Assembly (NCBI GenBank): GCA_905202125.1
Contig: CAJKQX010000011.1
Span: forward strand, 1 to 42,765
DNA length: 42,765 nt
Reading direction: 5' to 3'
Origin: an uncultured Prevotella sp.
GTDB lineage: Bacteria > Bacteroidota > Bacteroidia > Bacteroidales > Bacteroidaceae
The stretch's first letter is position 1. Every line of letters begins with the position of its first letter. Both the position numbers and the translations under genes were made by a program. The notes below the pieces were generated by a model. It did no database searches. It was not told the DNA's origin and saw only the letters and a program-made list of their open reading frames with translations. This document shows, one piece after another, positions 26,071-32,656 of the stretch.

Positions 26071-26149
26071 AAAAGGCCCTTTTACAACCCGAAAGGGGCC
26101 CTTTCGCATGCCAAAAGGAACCCTTTCAGAGTCCGAAAGAGCCCCTTTT
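26071..26149. repeat. AAAGG/CCCTTT dyad array, 22-bp period
   Basis: There are four palindromic units: AAAAGGCCCTTTT (26071-26083), GAAAGGGGCCCTTTC (26091-26105), AAAAGGAACCCTTTC (26113-26127) and GAAAGAGCCCCTTTT (26135-26149). The right half-sites CCCTTT start at 26077, 26099, 26121 and 26143, exactly 22 bp apart. The seven to eight bases between units differ. This is the same geometry as the GTAC array 9.8 kb away, with a different half-site. Confidence 0.88.
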
Positions 26150-26504
26150 GGAAGACGGGGAAAGCATATTTTCGCATAAAAAGGGTAAGAATATGCGTTT
26201 TTATCGCCGTTTTTGCACTCCAGAAGGTGTATTTTCACCTTCGCATCAAGCTATTTCGACAAAAACCGACGAACTTTTTCTCAAAAAATTTTAACTTAAA
26301 ATTTAACATTTCAACTCACCCTTAACATTGCCAGAAAAATAAGATTACGACCCGTCACAGGATACCCGATGCCGGTTGTACGAACTGCCCGTCGGACGGG
26401 CATCTCGCCCCGTGCAAAAGATAAAGATATGTAAACGCAGGGAGTGAAATCATAAAGATTTAAAAAATCAAGGTGCAAAAGTAATCGGTAACATTATATT
26501 TTTA

Positions 26505-26512
26505 TACATTTG
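26505..26512 (+). promoter_or_regulatory. -7 element of the lipoprotein gene; near-leaderless
   Basis: TACATTTG matches TAnnTTTG exactly and ends only 8 bases before the ATG at 26521. With a usual start point 6-8 bases downstream, the mRNA would begin at or next to the start codon. The -33 region is weak. Confidence 0.55.
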
Positions 26513-26520
26513 CGCCCGCA

Positions 26521-26925
26521 ATGAAATATCTTTCTATCATATCACTCGCTCTAATGTTATGCGGATGCGCACAGCACGAAGAACGGCAAGCCGATGCAAT
26601 GATGTCTGCCATCGACTCCCTGTATGCCAATGGCAAGTATAGCGAATCATTGGACTCCATCGAATCGCTGCGTCTGAAATACCCGAAGGCCGTCGAGGCG
26701 CGCAAGAAGGCGCTCAAAATCTGGCAAGAGGCATCACTGAAGATGGCTCAAAGCGACATTGCCGCCACCGACATACTGCTGCACGAGACGCTGGACATGC
26801 TCAAGACGGAGACCGATCTGTACAAGGCCAACATGTTGCGCATGAGGCGCGACTCGCTGCAAGCGCGTTACGAGGCGATGTGCGGAGTGGTGAAGATGAT
26901 ACACATGAGACAGAAAGAGGGTTGA
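26521..26925 (+). CDS. Small putative lipoprotein, function unknown
   Basis: This 134-residue protein has a lipoprotein signal peptide with lipobox LCGC (Cys16), then an almost entirely alpha-helical, charged body. MMSAIDSLYANGKYSESLDSIESLRLKYPKAVEARKKALKIWQEASL looks like a single tetratricopeptide-like helical hairpin, followed by a long helix rich in Lys, Arg, Glu and Met. No catalytic motif is visible. It may be an adaptor that docks on an envelope complex; this is only a guess from structure. It has its own -7 box right before the ATG and stands 146 bp ahead of the DUF1599 gene, which has a separate promoter. Confidence 0.7.
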   Translation: MKYLSIISLALMLCGCAQHEERQADAMMSAIDSLYANGKYSESLDSIESLRLKYPKAVEARKKALKIWQEASLKMAQSDIAATDILLHETLDMLKTETDLYKANMLRMRRDSLQARYEAMCGVVKMIHMRQKEG

Positions 26926-27024
26926 CACGCGCGGGCATCCGCGCCTACACCCACTCTTTCATCCCGCCCGGCCGTCACACACAGAGGGTGGCGAAAGACG
27001 CAAATACCATTTTTCAACCTTATT

Positions 27025-27056
27025 TTTGCTTATGTCACGAGAAATGAGTAAATTTG
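27025..27056 (+). promoter_or_regulatory. Promoter of the DUF1599-tpiA-folE run
   Basis: TTTG (27025-27028) is followed after 20 bases by TAAATTTG (27049-27056). The predicted start near 27063 leaves a leader of about 9 nt before the ATG at 27072. The longer TTG-initiated frame at 27054 would overlap the -7 box and is excluded. Confidence 0.7.
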
Positions 27057-27071
27057 CGGCAACTAAAGGAT

Positions 27072-27614
27072 ATGACAAAAACAGAAGAACAATTCAAAAA
27101 CGCAATGCTCGAATGCCGACAACTTTTTGCCGGCAAACTGCATGACTACGGTGCTTCATGGCGCATGCTCAGACCGACATCGCTCACCGACCAACTATAT
27201 ATCAAAGCCAAACGCATACGCTCGCTCGAGATAAAAAAGGAAAACATGGTGGGCGAAAGCATCCGTTCGGAATTCATGGCGCTAATCAACTACGGACTGA
27301 TAGGGCTGATACAACTCGAAAAGGGATTCGCCGACAACATCGACACCACTCCCGACGAAGCTATGAAAATGTATGATGCGCATGCCCGGGAGGCCTTGCA
27401 ACTGATGCTCAAGAAAAACCATGACTACGACGAAGCGTGGCGCTCTATGCGCATAAGCAGCTACACCGATTTTATCCTCACCAAGATTCAGAGAGTCAAG
27501 GAGATAGAGGATCTCGAAGGACAAACGATAATATCCGAGGGTATCGACTCAAACTATATGGACATCATCAACTATGCCACCTTCGGAGTCATCAAACTGA
27601 CTGAGAACGATTGA
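27072..27614 (+). CDS. DUF1599-family protein with internal duplication
   Basis: This 180-residue soluble protein is made of two similar halves. Residues from about 12 read ECRQLFAGKLHDYGASWRMLRP...K...RIRSLE; residues from about 107 read ALQLMLKKNHDYDEAWRSMRI...K...RVKEIE. Each is followed by an E(G/S)IxS...INY module (SEFMALINYGLIGLIQLE versus SNYMDIINYATFGVIKLT). This is the arrangement of DUF1599 proteins, a Bacteroidota family without an established function. The conserved HDY/DYxxxWR pattern could bind a nucleotide or metal. The start is set by the promoter at 27025-27056. Its stop overlaps the next gene by one base (TGATG), so it is translationally coupled to the membrane protein. Confidence 0.82.
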   Translation: MTKTEEQFKNAMLECRQLFAGKLHDYGASWRMLRPTSLTDQLYIKAKRIRSLEIKKENMVGESIRSEFMALINYGLIGLIQLEKGFADNIDTTPDEAMKMYDAHAREALQLMLKKNHDYDEAWRSMRISSYTDFILTKIQRVKEIEDLEGQTIISEGIDSNYMDIINYATFGVIKLTEND

Positions 27615-28909
27615 TGAAATACCTGCGGTACATATTGACAAATATATGCCGACTGACGCTGGCCGTGACGTTCATAATGTCGGGATATGTGAAAGCGGTG
27701 GACCCTCTGGGCACACAATACAAGATAAACGACTATCTCGCGGCGCTGTCGCTGGCCGACCTGATGCCCGAGTGGCTGACACTGGTATGCGCCACGGCGC
27801 TGCCAGCCATAGAGTTCAGTCTGGGCATGTGTATGCTCTTTGCCATACGGAGACGGCTGACATCCAAAATCGTGATGCTGCTCATGACCGTCATGACGGC
27901 CATCACACTGTGGATATTTATAGCCGACCCGGTAAAGGATTGCGGCTGCTTCGGCGATGCTCTCACGCTCACCAATGGCGAGACGCTGGTCAAAAACATC
28001 ATTCTCACAGCATGTGCCGCCGTGGTGACAATGGCCCCGCTAAGGATGCCACGGCTGATTTCGGAGAACAATCAGTGGATTGTGGTCAACTACACGCTCA
28101 TCTTCATACTGATCACCAGCATCGTCAGCCTCTACACCCTACCCCAGTTTGATTTCCGGCCTTATCACACCGGGGCCGACATCAGGAAAGGGATGGAGAT
28201 ACCCGAAGGTGCCGAGCAACCCGAGTTTGAGACTACCTTCGTAATGCGCAAGGACGGCACGACACGCGAATTCACCATCGAAAACTATCCGGACTCGACG
28301 TGGGAGTTTGTGGACAGCCACACCATACAGACAAAAAAAGGATACGAACCGCCGATACACGATTTCTCCATCGTGCTCAACAAGACGGGCGAGGACATCA
28401 CCGGGAGCGTGCTCAGCGACCCGGGATACACGTTCCTGCTGATAGCTCCGCATCTGGAAAACGCCGATGACAGCAATTTCGGCAACATAGACCGTATATA
28501 CGAATATGCCCAAGACCACGATGTGCCGTTCTATTGTCTGACGGCAAGTTCGGACCGCGGCATCAGACGATGGCAGGACATCACGGGAGCGGAATACGAT
28601 TTCTGCACCACGGATGAGACCACGCTCAAGACTATGATACGCAGCAACCCGGGACTGATGCTCATCAAGAACGGGGTCATAATAAGAAAATGGAGCCACA
28701 ACGACCTGCCCGAGGACGAACAGCTGACCGGCAGTCTTGACAAGATTGAGATAGGACAACTGCCCGACGACTCCACCATAGGCAAGATATTGAAAATCAT
28801 ACTGTGGTTCGTGCTGCCCTTGACGCTGCTGACCATCGCCGACAGAACGTGGGCATGGACCAAATGGATAAGAAAAAGAAAAAACATCAAACCTCAAACA
28901 AAAGAATAA
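27614..28909 (+). CDS. BT_3928-type membrane protein (DoxX/MauE-like plus thioredoxin-like domain)
   Basis: This 431-residue inner-membrane protein opens with four hydrophobic helices (about 5-140) that resemble the DoxX/MauE fold, including the conserved loop DCGCFGD near residue 115, which has a cysteine pair. Two further helices and a soluble domain (about 190-395) follow; GYTFLLIAPHLENAD and NPGLMLIKNGVIIRKWS resemble parts of a thioredoxin-like fold without a CxxC. A last helix sits near the C-terminus (WFVLPLTLLTIADRTWAW). Family members sit between DUF1599 and tpiA in many Bacteroidales. A role in electron transfer or thiol chemistry is likely but unproven. The ATG overlaps the DUF1599 stop. 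Confidence 0.78.
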   Translation: MKYLRYILTNICRLTLAVTFIMSGYVKAVDPLGTQYKINDYLAALSLADLMPEWLTLVCATALPAIEFSLGMCMLFAIRRRLTSKIVMLLMTVMTAITLWIFIADPVKDCGCFGDALTLTNGETLVKNIILTACAAVVTMAPLRMPRLISENNQWIVVNYTLIFILITSIVSLYTLPQFDFRPYHTGADIRKGMEIPEGAEQPEFETTFVMRKDGTTREFTIENYPDSTWEFVDSHTIQTKKGYEPPIHDFSIVLNKTGEDITGSVLSDPGYTFLLIAPHLENADDSNFGNIDRIYEYAQDHDVPFYCLTASSDRGIRRWQDITGAEYDFCTTDETTLKTMIRSNPGLMLIKNGVIIRKWSHNDLPEDEQLTGSLDKIEIGQLPDDSTIGKILKIILWFVLPLTLLTIADRTWAWTKWIRKRKNIKPQTKE

Positions 28910-28913
28910 AAAC

Positions 28914-29675
28914 ATGAGAAAGAAAATTGTAGCAGGTAACTGGAAAATGAACAAGAACCTGCAAGAAGGCGTAGCTCTGGCCAAAGAGCTCAACGAAACA
29001 CTCACAGCTGACAAACCCAACTGCGATGTGATCATCTGCACTCCGTTCATCCACCTCGCTCCGGTGGCTGAAATCCTCAACGCTGACATCATCGGTCTCG
29101 GTGCGGAGAACTGTGCCGACAAAGAGAAGGGTGCGTACACAGGCGAGGTTTCTGCCGAGATGGTGAAGAGCACAGGTGCCCAGTATGTCATCCTCGGACA
29201 CTCCGAGCGTCGCCAGTACTACAACGAGACTCCGGAAATACTCAAAGAGAAAGTGTTGCTGGCTCTCCAGAACGGACTGAAAGTAATCTTCTGCATCGGC
29301 GAGACTCTGGAAGAGCGCGAGGCAGGCAAACAGAACGATGTGGTGAAAGCTGAGCTCGAGGGCAGCGTATTCAACCTCTCTGCCGAGGAATTCAAAAACA
29401 TCATCATCGCCTACGAGCCCATCTGGGCCATCGGTACAGGCAAGACTGCCACAGCCGAACAGGCTGAAGAGATTCATGCCTACATCCGCAGCATCGTGGC
29501 CGAGAAATATGGCAACGAGACAGCCGAGGACACTTCCATCCTCTATGGCGGCAGCTGCAAGGCCAGCAACGCTCCCGAACTGTTTGCCAAAGTGGACATC
29601 GATGGTGGTCTGATAGGTGGTGCTTCTCTCAAGGCAGCCGATTTCAAAGGCATCATTGACGCTTGGAAAAAATAA
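28914..29675 (+). CDS. tpiA: Triose-phosphate isomerase
   Basis: This 253-residue glycolytic TIM-barrel enzyme interconverts dihydroxyacetone phosphate and glyceraldehyde 3-phosphate. The catalytic set is intact: Asn-Trp-Lys at the start (AGNWKMNKN, Lys11), His in LGHSERR, and Glu in AYEPIWAIGTGKTA, where the closing phosphate loop follows. The C-terminal GGASLKAADFKGIIDA is normal. The codon use is more strongly biased than that of the neighbouring genes, as usual for a highly expressed enzyme. It begins 4 bp after the membrane protein gene, so it is in the same operon despite the difference in function. Confidence 0.97.
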   Translation: MRKKIVAGNWKMNKNLQEGVALAKELNETLTADKPNCDVIICTPFIHLAPVAEILNADIIGLGAENCADKEKGAYTGEVSAEMVKSTGAQYVILGHSERRQYYNETPEILKEKVLLALQNGLKVIFCIGETLEEREAGKQNDVVKAELEGSVFNLSAEEFKNIIIAYEPIWAIGTGKTATAEQAEEIHAYIRSIVAEKYGNETAEDTSILYGGSCKASNAPELFAKVDIDGGLIGGASLKAADFKGIIDAWKK

Positions 29676-29703
29676 TTTCCGAACAATTCGACTATAAAAC
29701 AAA

Positions 29704-29737
29704 GGTGGATTGACAGAAACAATTCTACCAATCCACC
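29704..29737 (+). terminator. Hairpin after tpiA
   Basis: ggtggattg (29704-29712) pairs with caatccacc (29729-29737). No T-run follows, so it is more likely a stabilising 3' stem or partial terminator between tpiA and the SPOR gene. Confidence 0.45.
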
Positions 29738-29768
29738 ATATTAATGATAACAATAACAACAGACAACT

Positions 29769-30365
29769 ATGAGACTATTCGTCATATTATCGGCCCTGAT
29801 GGTGATGGCTGCCACTGACATAAGCGCGCAAACATATCTGCAACACCTACAGGAACAGAAACAGCAACAAGGCAAGGTAACCGTGACCGAGGACAAAGAG
29901 ATAGACGAACTGGTCAACGGCATCAAAAAAACAAATGCCGTAACGCCGAAAAGAGAAACGGCGAAAACAAAAAAAACAACCCCAACCCACACATCGGCAA
30001 CATCCGACAACACAAAAAAGACAACAACCGAAAAGACCACAAAAGAAGAGGAACCCGACACCTTGAAGACGGATATGCACAAGAAGGTGATGCGTAGAAG
30101 TTACAAAATAGACGGTTACAGGGTGCAGGTCTTTGCAGGAGGAAATTCGAGAAACGACAAGATAAAGGCCCAACAGGCCGGCAACAAAGTGAAACAGGCC
30201 ATACCGGAACAACCCGTGTACGTGCATTTCTACTCGCCACGATGGATCTGCCGCGTAGGCAATTTCAGGACATTCGAAGAGGCCAACAGCGTGTTGAGAC
30301 AAATACAGAAACTCGGATACAAGGAGGCTTGCATCGTGAGTGGCAAAATCACCGTATCGTACTGA
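29769..30365 (+). CDS. SPOR-domain envelope protein
   Basis: This 198-residue exported protein has a signal peptide (about 1-20, ending in DISAQ), a low-complexity linker rich in Lys and Thr (about 50-100), and a C-terminal SPOR domain (about 113-198). The domain shows IDGYRVQVFAGGNSRNDKIKAQQ, WICRVGNFRTFEEANSVLRQIQKLGYKEACIV. SPOR domains bind peptidoglycan stripped of stem peptides, usually at division sites. The linker would span the periplasm. It sits between tpiA and folE, its usual position in Bacteroidales. Confidence 0.88.
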   Translation: MRLFVILSALMVMAATDISAQTYLQHLQEQKQQQGKVTVTEDKEIDELVNGIKKTNAVTPKRETAKTKKTTPTHTSATSDNTKKTTTEKTTKEEEPDTLKTDMHKKVMRRSYKIDGYRVQVFAGGNSRNDKIKAQQAGNKVKQAIPEQPVYVHFYSPRWICRVGNFRTFEEANSVLRQIQKLGYKEACIVSGKITVSY

Positions 30366-30417
30366 AAAGCATCCTTATCCTGCAAAGAACATATAAAAAA
30401 ATATTCGATATAAAATC

Positions 30418-31011
30418 ATGAATCCGGAAACAGAATATCGCGAAGGTCTCGAGGACCTGGCTGACAATTATAAGAACATACTGCAACTGCTCGGAGAGGA
30501 CCCCGAGCGCGAGGGACTGCAAAAGACACCGATGCGTGTGGCCAAAGCCATGCAGGTGCTCACAAGAGGTTACTCGCAAGACCCGCACAAGGTGCTCACC
30601 GACGCACTATTTGAGGAGAAATACAACCAGATGGTCATTGTCAAGGACATCGACTTCTTCTCTATGTGCGAACATCATATGCTGCCTTTCTACGGTAAGG
30701 CCCACGTGGCTTACATACCCAACGGCTACATCACCGGACTGAGCAAGATAGCACGGGTGGTGGACATTTACAGCCACAGACTGCAAGTGCAGGAACGACT
30801 GACACAACAAATCAAAGACTGCATAGAAAACACTCTGCATCCGCTCGGGGTGATGGTGGTGATCGAGGCCAAACACATGTGCATGCAGATGCGCGGCGTG
30901 GAGAAACAAAACTCCATCACGACAACGAGCGATTTCAGCGGAGCGTTCAATCAGGCCAAGACGCGCGAGGAATTCATGAATCTTTTGCGTGGTGAATCAA
31001 AAAAAATTTGA
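30418..31011 (+). CDS. folE: GTP cyclohydrolase I
   Basis: This 197-residue enzyme opens GTP to dihydroneopterin triphosphate, the entry step of folate synthesis and, through a branch, of queuosine precursors. Zinc ligands are present: Cys84 and His87 in CEHH and Cys155 in HMCMQMRG. The family blocks PMRVAKAM, LPFYGKAHVAYIPNG, GLSKIARVVDIYSHRLQVQERLT and the terminal TTTSDFSGAF are complete. The length is typical. It lies 52 bp after the SPOR gene on the same strand. The other folate gene of this window, folK, is elsewhere. Confidence 0.96.
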   Translation: MNPETEYREGLEDLADNYKNILQLLGEDPEREGLQKTPMRVAKAMQVLTRGYSQDPHKVLTDALFEEKYNQMVIVKDIDFFSMCEHHMLPFYGKAHVAYIPNGYITGLSKIARVVDIYSHRLQVQERLTQQIKDCIENTLHPLGVMVVIEAKHMCMQMRGVEKQNSITTTSDFSGAFNQAKTREEFMNLLRGESKKI

Positions 31012-31074
31012 ATTCCATACAAGATTTCTGACATTTCCGCATTATCAATATAGAAAACTTATAAAAACACAAAT

Positions 31075-31749
31075 ATGAAGAATGCAAAAGCAATGGCCCT
31101 GATGCTTATCTGCGGGCTTACAACAACTTTTTCATTGTCGTCCTGCCTCGACAATGATGGTGGCAACAACGGCGGGGTGATTCCGACAATGACAATCGCA
31201 GACTCTATCGAAGCTTGCCAGAAGACTGCCGGAAATTACACAGGAAAACTGTATTATGTCAATCCGAACAAACCTTATAACGACAGAGAGGATTCGGTGG
31301 ACGTGACATGGACCATCTCGGCCGAGACAATAAAGACTAACCGTCTGGTGATGGACAATTTCCCCATCAAAACGCTCGCTCTGTATGTTGCCAACTCGGG
31401 CACAGTAGATAAGTCGAAAGAGGTTTTGGAAGCATCGGCTTCTCAGAAATTGACCACTGACGCCATTCCGTATCTCAAACTGTCAACCCAAAATTCCGTA
31501 TTTTACCAGTTCAACATCAAGACAAAAGAGACACGAATGGAATTTGATACAGAATATGACGGCAACACTCATCATGTGATTGTCGATTTCACGGAGCGCA
31601 TACAGGATTCCAACGGCTACTATTATTATCCGCTGGCCCAATTCTACAACAACGTATTCCAGGGCAATATCTGCATTGAAAAGGTTTACGTGGATGGATT
31701 TGAGCATAGGATAGCCAACGTATTCGGCATCAAGGCGAAAAAAAGCTAA
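31075..31749 (+). CDS. Putative DUF4840-like lipoprotein
   Basis: This 224-residue protein has a lipoprotein signal ending in LSSC (Cys24), a short Gly/Asn/Asp-rich spacer, and a beta-rich domain with segments such as NYTGKLYYVNPNKPYNDREDSVDVTWTIS and HHVIVDFTERIQDSNGYYYYPLAQFYNN. It resembles the Bacteroidales lipoprotein family DUF4840, which has no assigned role; I am not certain of the family name. It is 63 bp after folE and 16 bp before xth, likely one transcript with xth. A surface or periplasmic binding role is possible. Confidence 0.65.
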   Translation: MKNAKAMALMLICGLTTTFSLSSCLDNDGGNNGGVIPTMTIADSIEACQKTAGNYTGKLYYVNPNKPYNDREDSVDVTWTISAETIKTNRLVMDNFPIKTLALYVANSGTVDKSKEVLEASASQKLTTDAIPYLKLSTQNSVFYQFNIKTKETRMEFDTEYDGNTHHVIVDFTERIQDSNGYYYYPLAQFYNNVFQGNICIEKVYVDGFEHRIANVFGIKAKKS

Positions 31750-31765
31750 GACTATATTATAAGCA

Positions 31766-32515
31766 ATGAAATTTGTTTCATGGAACGTAAACGGGCTAAG
31801 GGCCTGTGTGAACAAGGGCTTTGAAGACAGTTTCAAAGCCCTTGATGCTGATTTCTTCTGCCTGCAGGAGACCAAGATGCAAGACGGACAACTCGACCTG
31901 AATTTCGAAGGCTACACGTCGTTTTGGAACTATGCCGACAAGAAAGGGTACTCGGGTACGGCCATATACACCAGACATCAGCCACTGAACGTGACCTATG
32001 GCATCGGAATAGACCAGCACGACCACGAAGGAAGGGTGATAACAATGGAGATGAACGATTTCTTTCTCGTCTGCGTTTATACTCCCAACTCACAGGACGG
32101 ACTACGTCGTCTGGATTACAGAATGGTATGGGAGGAGGACTTCCTCGGCTATATCAAGGAACTGGACAAGAAGAAACCGGTGATAGTATGCGGCGATCTG
32201 AATGTGGCACACAACGAGATTGACCTGAAAAACCCGAAAACCAACCGCATGAACCCGGGTTTTACTGATCAGGAACGTGAGAGAATGAGCATAATGCTCG
32301 ACAATGGTTTTGTCGACACTTTCCGTTTCCAACATCCCGATGAGGTGAAATATTCATGGTGGTCATATCGTTTTCGCGCCCGTGAAAAGAACACAGGATG
32401 GCGCATCGACTATTTCATCGTGTCCGAACGGCTGAAAGACAATATCGCCGAAACATCCATACACAACGATATCTTCGGCAGCGACCACTGCCCGGTGGGA
32501 CTGATATTGAAATAA
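31766..32515 (+). CDS. xth: Exodeoxyribonuclease III / AP endonuclease
   Basis: This 249-residue metal-dependent nuclease of the exonuclease-endonuclease-phosphatase fold repairs abasic sites. Visible motifs are SWNVNGLRA near the N-terminus, LQETK (metal-binding Glu near 36), VYTPNSQDGLRRLDYR (Tyr near 106), CGDLNVAHNEIDL (Asp and Asn), TFRFQHP, and the terminal SDHCPVGL with the catalytic His. The length matches ExoIII (about 250-268). It is the last gene of the plus-strand run, closed by a 16-bp hairpin shared with the convergent GH127-type gene. Confidence 0.95.
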   Translation: MKFVSWNVNGLRACVNKGFEDSFKALDADFFCLQETKMQDGQLDLNFEGYTSFWNYADKKGYSGTAIYTRHQPLNVTYGIGIDQHDHEGRVITMEMNDFFLVCVYTPNSQDGLRRLDYRMVWEEDFLGYIKELDKKKPVIVCGDLNVAHNEIDLKNPKTNRMNPGFTDQERERMSIMLDNGFVDTFRFQHPDEVKYSWWSYRFRAREKNTGWRIDYFIVSERLKDNIAETSIHNDIFGSDHCPVGLILK

Positions 32516-32590
32516 GTAAAGTACAGACGGCAGGAAAGTAAGGCGATTGCAGAAGCGCGACAACACATACTTGTCGGCAAACAATGAAAT

Positions 32591-32632
32591 AAAAAAGGAT
32601 GGAATGTCTGATTGTTCATTCCATCCTTTTTT
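32591..32632. terminator. Bidirectional terminator xth / GH127-type gene
   Basis: A perfect 16-bp stem, aaaaaaggatggaatg (32591-32606) with cattccatcctttttt (32617-32632), has a 10-base loop. A-tract and T-tract flanks allow it to work in both directions. Confidence 0.92.
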
Positions 32633-32656
32633 ATTTATGTTTTCAGATAAACTATC

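Larger units (their letters stand above)
25729..26520. other. Long divergent intergenic region cca / lipoprotein gene
   Basis: In these 792 bases I see no convincing gene. They contain the cca -7 box, an AT-rich stretch, an array of four dyads at 22-bp spacing (26071-26149), a small dyad gaaggtg/caccttc (26223-26241), a pair of inverted motifs at 25918-25934 and 26297-26312 that resemble the window-end repeat, a GC-rich patch around 26370-26410, and finally the promoter of the lipoprotein gene. Two open frames, one per strand, cross the array; both simply translate the repeat. Confidence 0.7.

Noticed and set aside
26071..26149. CRISPR array or coding repeat
   Set aside because: There are no identical repeats with unique spacers. 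Both open frames across it translate the dyads into Pro/Lys/Gly-rich strings with no protein character.
25921..26325. 134-residue plus-strand open frame
   Set aside because: It covers the dyad array and AT-rich flanks, starts without a promoter, and its product is a low-complexity Lys/Phe-rich string.
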